From Actinomadura hallensis (GTDB lineage: Bacteria > Actinomycetota > Actinomycetes > Streptosporangiales > Streptosporangiaceae): DNA of 64,000 nucleotides. Both the position numbers and the translations under genes were made by a program. Shown here in pieces: positions 27,856 through 36,373 of this stretch. Location: contig NZ_VFPO01000001.1 of assembly GCF_006716765.1 (NCBI RefSeq), positions 124,001-188,000 on the forward strand, given 5' to 3'. The notes below the pieces were generated by a model, which searched no databases, was not told where the DNA came from, and saw nothing but the letters and a program-made list of their open reading frames with translations. Every line of letters begins with the position of its first letter. Positions within the stretch are counted from its first letter, which is position 1.

Positions 27856-28584
27856 GTGGAGCTCATGACCCTTCCCCTCAGTATCACGGAGTGGCTGCAC
27901 CCGACCGCATGGCTGCAGCTCTTCGGGACGTTCGCGACGATCGGCGTCATCGCCATCATCTTCGCGGAGACCGGACTGCTGTTCGGCTGCCTGCTTCCGG
28001 GTGACTCGCTGCTGTTCACGGCGGGGATTCTCACGGCGGTCTCGACCGTCAACGGACAGGAGTTCCAGCCGCTGTCGCTGACCTGGCTGATGATCGGCGG
28101 CCCGATCGCCGCGATCGCCGGCGCCCAGACCGGCCACTGGCTCGGCGAGCGCTACGGCCGCAAGCTCTTCGAGCGCCCGGACTCCCGGATCTTCCGGAAG
28201 GAGTGGGTCGAGAAGGCCGAGTACTACTTCAACCGGTTCGGCCCGGCCAAGGCCGTCGTCCTGGCCCGCTTCATCCCGATCGTGCGGACGTTCCTCAACC
28301 CGCTCGCCGGGGTGCTCGGCATGGACCGCCGCAAGTTCTTCGTGTGGAACGTGGTCGGCGGCCTGCTCTGGACGGAGTCGCTGTTCCTTCTCGGCCACTT
28401 CCTGGGGGCCTCGGTGCCGAGCATCGAGTCCTACATCCTGCCCGGCGTCGTGGTGATCGTCGTGCTCTCGCTCATCCCGATCATCCGTGAGGTGATGAAG
28501 GGAGGGCCGAAATCGGACCGGGGTCCAGATAAGAATGTCCCCGAAGAGTCACGTCCGTCGCTCAGCGGTGACAGTTATCGCTAA
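27856..28584 (+). CDS. DedA-family membrane protein
   Basis: 242-residue inner-membrane protein of the DedA/SNARE-associated (VTT) superfamily, implicated in lipid scrambling or undecaprenyl-phosphate handling and in proton-motive-force homeostasis. Hydrophobic spans lie at about 20-45, 75-95, 160-180 and 190-210. The DedA motif FAETGLLFGCLLPGDSLLF and the Arg-containing stretch FARFIPIVRTFLNPLAG-like region (ARFIPIVRTF) are intact. Starts GTG 27856 and ATG 27865 are both possible; upstream AAAGG is distant, so a leaderless transcript from near 27856 is plausible. The next gene begins ten bases after its stop. Confidence 0.92.
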   Translation: MELMTLPLSITEWLHPTAWLQLFGTFATIGVIAIIFAETGLLFGCLLPGDSLLFTAGILTAVSTVNGQEFQPLSLTWLMIGGPIAAIAGAQTGHWLGERYGRKLFERPDSRIFRKEWVEKAEYYFNRFGPAKAVVLARFIPIVRTFLNPLAGVLGMDRRKFFVWNVVGGLLWTESLFLLGHFLGASVPSIESYILPGVVVIVVLSLIPIIREVMKGGPKSDRGPDKNVPEESRPSLSGDSYR

Positions 28585-28593
28585 CCTCCCCAT

Positions 28594-29067
28594 GTGGGAC
28601 GTCATCGGTCGGACCCTAGGGGTCTCGCGCGCATTCTGATCGCGGCCGTGGCCGTGGTGGCCGCCTTGGCCCTGCTCGTCGTCGGCGTCATGGCGCTGAT
28701 CGACGCGATATCCGGCGAGCCCGACCAGCGGGGCCCGGTCACGTCGGGGACGCCGTCCGGCGGAGGCGGCGGCGGTGGCGGAGAGGCGACCCGCACCAGC
28801 GGGGCCGCCTCGCCGACGTCGACCGTTCCCCTGGTCATCCGCGTGACCGGTCAACCCACGACGGTCGTCGTCCGGGTTGCCGACGCGCAAGGGAAGGTGC
28901 TCACCAACGGTCAGCTCGACACAGGGGACATCCTCCAGTACGACGAGGCCCCCCTCCAGGTCGTCGCCGCCAACGGCGGCTCCCTGCAGGTCACCATCTA
29001 CGGTGAGGAGCAGCCCAGGAAACCGAACGGCCAGCGCGGGCAGTGGTTCGTCCGCGAACGCTCCTAG
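28594..29067 (+). CDS. Membrane-anchored DUF4115-like (RodZ C-terminal type) protein
   Basis: 157 residues: a short basic N-terminus, one membrane helix (about 12-36, LARILIAAVAVVAALALLVV), a Gly/Ser/Thr linker with an eight-Gly run, and an extracytoplasmic beta domain (about 78-155) with LVIRVTGQPTTVVVRVAD and a Tyr-Gly-Glu ending. The domain resembles the DUF4115 region of RodZ-like proteins that binds cell-wall partners, but the cytosolic HTH of RodZ is absent. GTG 28594 starts ten bases after the DedA stop, so the two are probably co-transcribed. Role uncertain; cell envelope. Confidence 0.75.
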   Translation: MGRHRSDPRGLARILIAAVAVVAALALLVVGVMALIDAISGEPDQRGPVTSGTPSGGGGGGGGEATRTSGAASPTSTVPLVIRVTGQPTTVVVRVADAQGKVLTNGQLDTGDILQYDEAPLQVVAANGGSLQVTIYGEEQPRKPNGQRGQWFVRERS

Positions 29068-29079
29068 GGTGCGCCCATG

Positions 29080-29154
29080 GACTCCTGAGACAGAGACTCC
29101 TGAGACGGGGACTCCTGAGACGGGGACTCCTGAGACGGGGACTCCTGAGACAGG
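29080..29154. repeat. Five tandem 15-base repeats (GACTCCTGAGACGGG)
   Basis: Units at 29080, 29095, 29110, 29125 and 29140; the middle three are identical, the outer two have one to three changes. It lies in the gap between two convergent genes, 12 bases after the DUF4115-like stop. Length per unit is a multiple of three. Confidence 0.93.
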
Positions 29155-29179
29155 TCTCCCAGGCCGAGGACCAGGTCTG

Positions 29180-29716
29180 CTAGGCCAGGCCGAGGTCCGC
29201 GACGGTGTAGGGGTGGCGGTAGGCGAGGCCCTCCTCGGCGATGCGGCCCGCCGCGCCGCGCTCCAGGATCGTCGCGACCGCCACGACCTCCGCGCCCGCC
29301 TCGCGCAGCGCCTCCACCGCGGTCAGCACGGAGCCGCCCGTGGTGGAGGTGTCCTCCACGGCCAGGACCCGGCGCCCCGCGACGTCCGGTCCCTCGATGC
29401 GCCGCTGGAGCCCGTGGGTCTTGCCGGCCTTGCGGACGACGAACGCGTCCAGCGGGCGGCCGCGGGACGCCGCGGCGTGCAGCATCGCGGTCGCGACCGG
29501 GTCGGCGCCGAGCGTGAGCCCGCCGACGGCCTCGTAGTCGAGGTCGGCGGTCTCGTCCAGCATGACCCGGCCGACCAGCGGCGCCGCGGTCCCGTCCAGG
29601 GTGACCCGGCGCAGGTCCACGTACCAGGACGCCCGCTGCCCCGAGGACAGCGTGAAGTCCCCGTGCACCACGGCCTTGTCCTTGATCATCTGCAGCAGCT
29701 TCTCGCGATCGCTCAC
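29180..29716 (-). CDS. pyrE: Orotate phosphoribosyltransferase
   Basis: 178-residue type I PRTase of pyrimidine synthesis transferring ribose 5-phosphate from PRPP to orotate. The PRPP loop reads VLAVEDTSTTGGSVLTA; GGLTLGADPVA forms the other phosphate site; FVVRKAGKTHG holds the mobile-loop Lys and His. Length fits the family. No pyr genes adjoin. It converges on the DedA/DUF4115 pair and is divergent from the small hydrolase-fold gene 68 bases away. Confidence 0.95.
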   Translation of the reverse strand: MSDREKLLQMIKDKAVVHGDFTLSSGQRASWYVDLRRVTLDGTAAPLVGRVMLDETADLDYEAVGGLTLGADPVATAMLHAAASRGRPLDAFVVRKAGKTHGLQRRIEGPDVAGRRVLAVEDTSTTGGSVLTAVEALREAGAEVVAVATILERGAAGRIAEEGLAYRHPYTVADLGLA

Positions 29717-29784
29717 GCCACGAACCCTAACGGGCCCGTGCCCGGCGCCCGGGAGCGCCGTGTACCGTGCCGGGAGGGGGTGAG

Positions 29785-30309
29785 ATGACGCCGGGAACGC
29801 TGGTCCTGCTGCACGCGCCGGGGGCCGACGCCAAGTCGTGGGGCGAGCTGCCCGAGACGCTCCGCTCGTCCGGCGTGGACGTGGTCGCCCCCGACGTGCG
29901 GGAGACCGGGCACCGCTACATCGCCCGCGTCTCCCTGCTCCTCGCGGCGGCCGATCCGGCGGCCCCGCTCGTCCTCGTCGCGCACGGCGCGGCGGGTCCC
30001 CTGCTGCCGGGCGTCGCGCTCGGGCAGCGCGCCGCGCACCGCCGCGTCGGCGGTTACGTGTTCGTGGACGCCGATCTGCCGCGTCCGATGCATCTGCGCG
30101 GGGAGGGCTCGCCCGACGAGGAGCTCCCGATGCCCCCGGATTGGCCGGAGGCGCCCTGCGGGTACCTCCGGACCCACGCGGACGGGGACGACCCCTCCAG
30201 GCACGATGAGGCGGTCAGGGAGGCTCGCCTGCGCGGCTGGCCCGTGACCGAGCACGAGCCTCCGGCGTCCGTGGCCCGGTCCCTCAGCGAACTGATCGCC
30301 GTCCTGTAG
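29785..30309 (+). CDS. Small alpha/beta-hydrolase-fold protein lacking the Ser nucleophile
   Basis: 174 residues. The fold is recognisable: TLVLLHAPGADAKSW (oxyanion strand), VDVVAPDV, LVLVAHGAAGPLLP (nucleophile elbow), GYVFVDADLPRP. In related actinobacterial hydrolases the elbow reads VAHSxAGxLLP; here position 68 is Gly instead of Ser, so ordinary esterase chemistry is not possible. A late His (EHEP) could be the old catalytic base. Start ATG 29785 follows GGGAGGGGG. It may bind a small molecule or be a relic. No operon partner; divergent from pyrE. Confidence 0.8.
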   Translation: MTPGTLVLLHAPGADAKSWGELPETLRSSGVDVVAPDVRETGHRYIARVSLLLAAADPAAPLVLVAHGAAGPLLPGVALGQRAAHRRVGGYVFVDADLPRPMHLRGEGSPDEELPMPPDWPEAPCGYLRTHADGDDPSRHDEAVREARLRGWPVTEHEPPASVARSLSELIAVL

Positions 30310-30546
30310 CTCTCGCCGGGCACGCGGAGGCCGTCCCAGACGACTGCGCGGACGGCTCGCCGAGCCGACGCCCGTACCGAGCCCTCTGTGCAGGGGTCGC
30401 CGCGCGTGGCGCCGCCCTGCGGCCCGTGGGCGACGGCTCAGCGACCCGGCGGATCCTCCCCTTGGCCCTATGAGCCGCGGGTCAGGGAGCCGGATGCCGC
30501 CCTGGGGTCCGCAGGCGGCCGGGTCGGCGACCTCGAGCCGGGGTGG

Positions 30547-31191
30547 TCAGCCGTTCTTCAGGAGGTCGTCCAGCAGGGCGTCGTAATCGTCCTCACCGCG
30601 GCCGAGGTCGATGCGTGCGCGGTAGCGGAGGCGGAGGAGGGCCTCCAGGCTGTCCTCGGCGATGGCGACGTCGTCGGGGCCGGGGGTGAATCCGTCGTCC
30701 GCATGGCCGGGGCCGTCGCCGGAGCCGGCGACGCCGGTGCCGACGGCGCGGTCGCGCAGGGCGAGGACGACGTCGGCGCCGCTCGTGGCCCACTCGTGGG
30801 CGCCGCTCGCGTCGCCCTGGGCGTACAGCACCTCGGCCACGGCGCGGTACACCTCGGGGTCGCGCGGCTTGTCGGCGCGTATCTCGTCGACGAGTTTGCG
30901 CGCCTCCTCCGAGCGGCCCAGCTCGAAGAGGGCGTCGGCGAGGTAGGCGCGCGGGTCCCCGTAGGTCTCGCCGCCGTCCTCCATGGCCTTGCGGTACAGC
31001 TCCGCCGCCTTCTCGTGGTTCCCCGCGTGCTGCCACTGCTCGCCGGCGCGCAGCAGGACGTTGGCGCGTGACACCCCTCCGGACACCGACTCCGCCAGTT
31101 CGGCGAGCCGGCGCGCCGCCGAGATGTGATCGCCGGTGCGCAGCGTGTCGAACTCCAGGTCGTCGAGATCGTCTTCCGTCACATGCGTCAC
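30547..31191 (-). CDS. Tetratricopeptide-repeat protein
   Basis: 214-residue soluble helical protein. After an acidic start (EDDLDDLEFD) there are three to four TPR units, for example VLLRAGEQWQHAGNHEKAAELYRKAM and ADALFELGRSEEARKLVDEI regions (landmarks only) and PEVYRAVAEVLYAQGDASGAHEW. The rest is a Gly/Asp linker and an acidic helical end. TPR proteins act as adaptors; partner unknown. GTG 31191 starts it. The NYN-domain gene upstream is on the same strand in the order NYN gene after TPR gene start region is separate by about 100 bases, so linkage is uncertain. Confidence 0.82.
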   Translation of the reverse strand: MTHVTEDDLDDLEFDTLRTGDHISAARRLAELAESVSGGVSRANVLLRAGEQWQHAGNHEKAAELYRKAMEDGGETYGDPRAYLADALFELGRSEEARKLVDEIRADKPRDPEVYRAVAEVLYAQGDASGAHEWATSGADVVLALRDRAVGTGVAGSGDGPGHADDGFTPGPDDVAIAEDSLEALLRLRYRARIDLGRGEDDYDALLDDLLKNG

Positions 31192-31293
31192 GCTTCAACG
31201 CTACCCGGCGCCGCGCGGCCGAAGCGGCCGAATCGGTGACGATCGCGCATTACCGGCGCGTACCCGTCAGGTGAGCTGCGGGAACGGCGGCGG

Positions 31294-32706
31294 TCACCGG
31301 CGGGAGCGTTCTAGCGCGTCCCAGAATCCGCGGCGGAGCGCGTGGCGCACCTCGTCGTGGAGGAGGAAGTCGATCGGCAGCGAGGAGCCCTGCAGCAGCC
31401 GCGCCTCGAGATCGGACGGCATGCGCGGCTTGCGGGCGAGGACGGCCTCCAGCCACAGCGCGGGCGCGTCCCGGGCGACGGACTCGCCGAAGTCCTGGCC
31501 CTCCTGGTGGGCGGCCTTGACCGCCTCCGCCAGCGTCGGGGCGTTCTGCTGCTGCGCGGGGACGGGCGGCGCCTGCTGCGGACCCGTGTAGGGGCCGCTC
31601 TGCTGCGGGCCGGACGGCAGCGTCTGCGGCGGGGGCGGCGGCGACGGGGACGGCACGGGCGAGGAGGTGTACTGCGGGCCCGGGTTGGGCGGCTGCGTGG
31701 GCGCGGGCGCCGGGGCGGGAGCCGAGGACGGGGCGGGCGGGGCCTGGGTGGAGGACGGGCCGGGGGTCGGGGCGGGCTGCAGCGGGAGCTGGTTCCCGCC
31801 GGTGCCGCCGTACGAGGATCCACCGCCGGAGTTCCCGTACGAGCCGTCGCCCCCCGAACCGCCGCCGTACGACGAGCCGCCGCCCGAACCGCCGTAGGAC
31901 GTCCCGCCCGCGCTGCCGGGCAGCGGGACCGGGCCGGTGCCTCCCCCGGGCGATCCGGAGCCGCCCGGGCCGGTGCCGCCGGTCATCGCCGGGCCGAGGT
32001 CCCGCACCGACGGGGACGAGGGCGCCGGGGGCCGGCTGAGCGGCGACGAGGGCGGGGGCCCGTTGTGCGAGGTCGTCTGGAGGGGGCCGAGCTGGCCGCC
32101 GTGGCCGTTGCCGCCGTGCCCGTTGGCCAGGGGACTCGTCCCGACCGAGGAGCCGGCCGTGCCGTCCACGCCGGTGAGCAGGTTGACGTACGGCCGCAGG
32201 TGGCCGGCGCCGATCTCGATGAGGTCGTCGCACTCCTGCCGCAGCACCCGGGAGATCGTCCAGTTGCCGTCGACGGCGACGTGCACGACGGTGATGCGGA
32301 CGCCGAGGTCCTGGGCGTCGCCGACGACCTGCGCGAGGTCCTCGTCGCCGCTGACCAGGACCGCGTCGGCGAGCGCGCCGTTGCGGGCGAGGGTCATCAG
32401 GTCGCGGTGGATCTCGGAGTCGACGCCCTCGCGGCGGCCGGGGCGGATGCGGCCGAGCCGCAGCTTGAGGCCGGGCAGGTCGGCCAGCGCGTCGTGCTCG
32501 GGGGAGCGGCGGCCCTCGACCGTGGCCTCGTACCAGTAGCAGCGCAGGAGGGGCAGTCCGGTCCGTTCTCTGGCGAGGTTGCCCAGGAGTTGCAGGAGCC
32601 CGCCGAAGTCCCACGAGACGGTGTCGCGATGGCGTGTGCCGTGCACCGCCATCGCGCCGTCGGCCAGCAGGTAGCCGGCGTCTACGAACAGCGCGCAGCG
32701 ATCCAT
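31294..32706 (-). CDS. NYN-domain (PIN-like) nuclease with long disordered tail
   Basis: 470 residues. N-terminal NYN domain (about 1-150), a PIN-like RNase fold: CALFVDAGYLL supplies the first acidic residue, VDSEIHRDLMTLA the next and VSGDEDLAQVVGDAQDLG the last pair, so a metal-dependent active site is plausible. Residues about 175-385 are low complexity (Gly/Ser/Tyr then Pro/Ala/Gln rich), followed by a helical C-terminal domain (about 390-470) with DFLLHDEVRHALRRGFWDAL. I chose ATG 32706, preceded by GAGGAAGGG. Probable cytosolic RNA-processing or RNA-decay factor. The disordered tail could promote condensates. Confidence 0.88.
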   Translation of the reverse strand: MDRCALFVDAGYLLADGAMAVHGTRHRDTVSWDFGGLLQLLGNLARERTGLPLLRCYWYEATVEGRRSPEHDALADLPGLKLRLGRIRPGRREGVDSEIHRDLMTLARNGALADAVLVSGDEDLAQVVGDAQDLGVRITVVHVAVDGNWTISRVLRQECDDLIEIGAGHLRPYVNLLTGVDGTAGSSVGTSPLANGHGGNGHGGQLGPLQTTSHNGPPPSSPLSRPPAPSSPSVRDLGPAMTGGTGPGGSGSPGGGTGPVPLPGSAGGTSYGGSGGGSSYGGGSGGDGSYGNSGGGSSYGGTGGNQLPLQPAPTPGPSSTQAPPAPSSAPAPAPAPTQPPNPGPQYTSSPVPSPSPPPPPQTLPSGPQQSGPYTGPQQAPPVPAQQQNAPTLAEAVKAAHQEGQDFGESVARDAPALWLEAVLARKPRMPSDLEARLLQGSSLPIDFLLHDEVRHALRRGFWDALERSRR

Positions 32707-33197
32707 GCGACACCGCCCTTCCTCAACACGGGAGCTCACACACGTGCTCAGCCGGCGTACTGTCCTCGGGCGCCTATAGCGTAGTGAAGCACGTATGCCC
32801 GGTAGGCCAATACGGTGATTCGCCACTCTTTCATGGCAGGCCGCCGGTTGGCGACTCCTCGGTAACAAAGAAATCAGGAGCCGCGGCGGACGCTACCAGC
32901 CGATTCGGGCCGGCCCTGTGGTTCCCCATGATCTTTACGGGAAGAAGCAGCTGCCGGTTCAATCCCGGGGACGACCACTACCCGCACTTCAATCACTCAT
33001 GGTGACCGGGCCTTCACAGGTTCGGCGCAGTGCCGGCGGGGGTGCGAGTCGCCCGCGCCGGCGACCAATTAGGCCGACGTGCGGGATGCGCGGCGCCCAC
33101 CGCTCGCAAATCGTGATGGACTGGCCACGTATTGTCGTCAATTGCGGTCGTCGCCGGAGAATTTTCCCGGTGCACGGGATGCCCGGCCTTTTTCCGC
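32707..33197. other. Intergenic region without visible gene
   Basis: 491 bases, less GC-rich than the flanks, between the start of the NYN gene and the stop of the phosphatase gene (both minus). It should contain the NYN promoter and the phosphatase 3' end. A tRNA T-arm-like string (GGTTCAATCCCGG near 32957) has no matching acceptor stem. A short GC hairpin near 32855-32885 (GGCGACTCC/AGGAGCCG) is the only other structure seen. Confidence 0.6.
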
Positions 33198-34826
33198 TCA
33201 GCCGGTGATTTGCGCGCCCCCCATCTCGGCGAGCGCGCCGCCGTCCCGCGGCGTCTCCCAGCGGACGCGGCAATCGCGTCCCGACAGTTCGACGGTCGCG
33301 ATGGCGTTGTCGAACCAGGGGCCGTCGGTCAGCCGCCACCGCAGCGGAGGGACGGGCACCCGCGCCAGTTTCGCCAGCGCGCGGAACGGCCCCCGGGCCA
33401 CCCCCGTGTACGCGATCCGGTTCGCCCAGCGGAACAGGCCGGCCAGGGGGTTGCGCAGCGGCGAGCAGACGATCTGCGAGATCTTCGACTCCGTGTCCGG
33501 TCGCGTGACGCGCGCCAGGTACGAGTAGTGGATGTCGCCGGACAGGAACGAGATGCTCGCCGGCGCCGGGCCCCGCTCGCCGCGTCCCACGGCGACGACG
33601 TCGGCGGCCAGCGCGCGGAACGACTCGTCGAACGCCGCCCAGTGCTCCAGGTCGGCGGCCTGCCTGATCTTCTCCCCCAGCTTCGCCGCGGTCTTGCCCC
33701 AGGCCCCGCCGGCGACCGCCTCGTTCCACGACTCGGCGTGGTGGATCGTCCTGGGCAGCAGGTAGGGGAGGGAGCTCGCGATGAGCAGGTGGTCCATGCC
33801 GCCCTGGCACTGGCCGTCCAGCCAGGCGAACTCCTCGTCGTCCAGCATCCCGCGGCGGTCCGCGGTGAGGAGGCGGGAGCAGCGGCTGTCGACCACGATC
33901 AGGCGGACGCCGCCCCAGTCGTGCGCGTAGCTCCAGCGCGTGCTCGCCGGCTCCTTGTCGGCCCTCTCCGCGAACGCGTCCAGGACGGCGCCCGCGTCGC
34001 CCGTCTCGTCCGACGCCTTCCGCACCGCCCGGTACACGGGGTCGGACGCGCGTTCCCCCGGCGACAGGTTCCCGAGGTGCTGGTAGATCCAGTAGGAGCC
34101 GATGCCTCCGGTGATCCTGGCCCTCCACCAGGGCTGCGACCAGATCTCCTGCCGCCACGCGTAGGAGGTGTTCCAGTCGTCCCTGATGTCGTGGTCGTCG
34201 AAGATGGTGAAGGTCGGGACCGTGGACAGCAGCCACCGCACCGCCGGATCGTCGTGCCAGGCGAGCTTGTAGAGGTAGGTGTACTCCTCGTAGTCGGCGA
34301 CCTCCTCGACGGGCAGATCCCCCGGCCCGCGGCGCGAACGGATGAACGCGCGCATCTCGTCCGTCAGCTCGTCGGCGTAGATCTGGTCGCCGACCATGAG
34401 CAGGACGTCCGGCCACTCGACCGAGTCGCCGCCCGTGCGGAGCCTGTCGGAGAGAGCGGCCAGCGCGTCGTACCCGAACTGCTCGACCGAACCGGGCGAG
34501 CGGCGGCAGGAACCGAACGAGATCCGCAGGTCGCCGGACGCGTCCAGCGTCCTGATCTGCGACGGGGGGAACCCGCTGCCGCTCTCGGGCCAGACGGTCT
34601 CGCCGTCGGCCACCACCTCGTAGGGGATCCGCGCGCCCGGCTCGAGCCCCTCGATCTCGACGACCGCGTAGTGGTGGCCGTGCGCGGTGAACGTCCGGGC
34701 CCCGGCGTCCACGCCGTGCTCCCGGTTGACGACTCGGACCTCACAGGGCCGGTCTGTCTCCACCCATATCGTCGCGGTGTGGTGACTCACGTGCCGGAGG
34801 TGGGGGCCGAGTACCAAAGCGGTCAT
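33198..34826 (-). CDS. phoD: PhoD-type alkaline phosphatase / phosphodiesterase
   Basis: 542 residues. An Ig-like N-terminal domain (about 1-95) is followed by the PhoD metallophosphatase domain: FGSCRRSPGS, LLMVGDQIYADEL, TFTIFDDHDIRDDWNTS and FLSGDIHYSYLA provide the expected Fe/Ca ligands. PhoD enzymes hydrolyse phosphomonoesters or diesters. Unlike classical PhoD there is no twin-arginine signal; the protein starts MTALVLGPHLRHVS, so it is probably cytosolic or exported another way. The start ATG 34826 has GAGAGA upstream. A perfect palindrome 60 bases before it belongs to the preceding operon. Confidence 0.9.
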   Translation of the reverse strand: MTALVLGPHLRHVSHHTATIWVETDRPCEVRVVNREHGVDAGARTFTAHGHHYAVVEIEGLEPGARIPYEVVADGETVWPESGSGFPPSQIRTLDASGDLRISFGSCRRSPGSVEQFGYDALAALSDRLRTGGDSVEWPDVLLMVGDQIYADELTDEMRAFIRSRRGPGDLPVEEVADYEEYTYLYKLAWHDDPAVRWLLSTVPTFTIFDDHDIRDDWNTSYAWRQEIWSQPWWRARITGGIGSYWIYQHLGNLSPGERASDPVYRAVRKASDETGDAGAVLDAFAERADKEPASTRWSYAHDWGGVRLIVVDSRCSRLLTADRRGMLDDEEFAWLDGQCQGGMDHLLIASSLPYLLPRTIHHAESWNEAVAGGAWGKTAAKLGEKIRQAADLEHWAAFDESFRALAADVVAVGRGERGPAPASISFLSGDIHYSYLARVTRPDTESKISQIVCSPLRNPLAGLFRWANRIAYTGVARGPFRALAKLARVPVPPLRWRLTDGPWFDNAIATVELSGRDCRVRWETPRDGGALAEMGGAQITG

Positions 34827-34882
34827 GTCGTCTCTCTAGCCGACCGGCGGCCCGCGTGTCCACAGAACCCGGAACAGCGGGA

Positions 34883-34922
34883 GGCCCGGTCCCCACGCCG
34901 GATCCGGCGTGGGGACCGGGCC
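34883..34922 (-). terminator. Perfect 40-base palindrome, terminator of amide operon
   Basis: Twenty-base arms meeting at GGATCC with no loop (GGCCCGGTCCCCACGCCGGA and its exact complement). It lies 101 bases past the fmdA stop and before the phosphatase gene on the same strand. A smaller hairpin GTGTC/GACAC occurs at the fmdA stop itself. The perfection and length are unusual; cruciform formation is possible. Confidence 0.75.
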
Positions 34923-35023
34923 GCCGCGGCGAGGCGGACGGGCTGCCGGGCGACTTGAGCCCGTCCCACCTGCGCCGCACCAGACGGGAGCGTCTGGACG
35001 AGCCGTGTCGGGAAAGACCCGTG

Positions 35024-36271
35024 TCAGGAGGACACGGCGCACTGGCCGCGGTCGGCGCGGCGCGGGCCCTCGGCCGTCGGACGGATGTCGAAGTCGAAGA
35101 TGGCCGTGGGCAGGTAGAGCGAGCAGCAGGCGTTCGGGATGTCGACCACGCCGCTGACGCGTCCCTCGATCGGAGCCGCGCCCAGAAGGAGGTACGCCTG
35201 CTCCCCGGTGTAGCCGAAGGTCTTGAGGTACTCGATGGCGTTGAGGCAGGCGTTCCGGAAGGCGAGCGTGGCGTCGTTGTAGTGGTTGGTGTTGGTGTCG
35301 TGGTCGACCGAGATCCCGATGAAGCTCAGGAACTCGGTGTAGCGCGGCTCAACGTTGCCCGGCATGAACACCGGGTTGTTGGTCACGCCGTACTTCTCCA
35401 TGCCTCCCTTGATGACGTCCACGTGGAAGTCGATGAAGCCGCCCATCTCGATGGCGCCGCAGAAGGTGATCTCACCGTCGCCCTGGCTGAAGTGGAGGTC
35501 ACCCCCGGACAGCATGCCGCCGGGCACGTGGACGGGGTAGAAGACGCGTGCGCCGCGGGTGAAGTTCTTGATGTCGTGATTGCCGCCGTTCTCGCGCGGC
35601 GGGACGGTGCGGGCGCCCTCCGCGGCGACCTTGGCCAGCGCGTCCCCGGTGAGCGTCCCGGCGAGGACGCCGTCGGGCAGGGGCGGCAGCGCGAGCGGCG
35701 GCACCCGGTCCGGGGCGGTGTCGATGAGCGCCTGCTCCCGGGCGTTCCACCGCGCCAGCATCTCCGCCGACGGCGCGGTGCCGAACAGCCCCGGGTGGGT
35801 GATGCCGGTGAAGCGGACGCCCGGGATGTGCCGCGAGGTGGCCTGCTGGCCGTGGAAGTCCCAGATCGCCTTGTAGGCGTCGGGGTAGTAGTCGGTGAGG
35901 AACCCGCCGCCGTTCTGCTTGGAGAAGATGCCGGTGTAGCCCCACCCCTGGCCGGCGACCTCTCCCGTCTCCTGCGGGATGGGGCCGATGTCGAGGATGT
36001 CGACGACGAGCAGGTCGCCGGGCTCGGCGCCCTCGACCGCGATGGGTCCGCTCAGCATGTGGCAGGGCGCGAGGTCGACGTCGCGCACGTCGTTGGCCGA
36101 GTCGTTGTTGCCGATCTGCCCGTCCGTCCACTCCCGGCACTCGACGCGGAACTCCGCGCCGGGACGGACGGTGGCGGCCGCCGGGATGTCGGGGTGCCAC
36201 CGGTTGTGGCCGGGAACGGCCTGGTCGCGCATGGAACGGGCCTGGTCGACGCTGAAGACGACTTCGGGCAT
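35024..36271 (-). CDS. fmdA: Formamidase / acetamidase
   Basis: 415-residue cytosolic amidase of the FmdA_AmdA family, hydrolysing formamide or acetamide to acid and ammonia. Landmarks: GHNRWHPDIPAAATV and IGNNDSANDVRDVDL near the start, HPGLFGTAPS, ENGGNHDIKNF (metal- or catalytic-site stretch), SGGDLHFSQGDGEI and VFMPGNVEPRYTEFL. Length equals known formamidases (about 410). AGGAGG precedes ATG 36271. It is the third gene of fmdB-amiS-fmdA, with 102 bases to amiS that contain a tandem repeat. The C-terminus (GQCAVSS) is Cys-containing but not otherwise notable. Confidence 0.95.
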   Translation of the reverse strand: MPEVVFSVDQARSMRDQAVPGHNRWHPDIPAAATVRPGAEFRVECREWTDGQIGNNDSANDVRDVDLAPCHMLSGPIAVEGAEPGDLLVVDILDIGPIPQETGEVAGQGWGYTGIFSKQNGGGFLTDYYPDAYKAIWDFHGQQATSRHIPGVRFTGITHPGLFGTAPSAEMLARWNAREQALIDTAPDRVPPLALPPLPDGVLAGTLTGDALAKVAAEGARTVPPRENGGNHDIKNFTRGARVFYPVHVPGGMLSGGDLHFSQGDGEITFCGAIEMGGFIDFHVDVIKGGMEKYGVTNNPVFMPGNVEPRYTEFLSFIGISVDHDTNTNHYNDATLAFRNACLNAIEYLKTFGYTGEQAYLLLGAAPIEGRVSGVVDIPNACCSLYLPTAIFDFDIRPTAEGPRRADRGQCAVSS

Positions 36272-36301
36272 GGGGATCCTCCTGATGTGGATCGGCCGTT
36301 G

Positions 36302-36354
36302 TGGTGTCGGACTGGTGTCGGTCTGGTGGTGTCGGTCTGGTGGTGTCGGTCCGG
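36302..36354. repeat. Tandem 14-base repeats in fmdA 5' leader
   Basis: Unit TGGTGTCGGTCTGG at 36313, 36327 and 36341 (last with one change), preceded by a partial copy at 36302. It occupies 30-85 bases before the fmdA start, inside the likely amiS-fmdA transcript, so copy number could change spacing or structure before fmdA. Confidence 0.88.
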
Positions 36355-36373
36355 TCCGGTGGACGTCGGGCCG

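Noticed and set aside
29080..29154. Tandem repeats considered as CRISPR array
   Set aside because: Units are 15 bases and directly adjacent with no spacers; no cas genes nearby.
32945..32980. tRNA-like T-arm string GGTTCAATCCCGG followed by a CCA-containing stretch
   Set aside because: No acceptor, D or anticodon arms can be paired at tRNA distances upstream; taken as chance.
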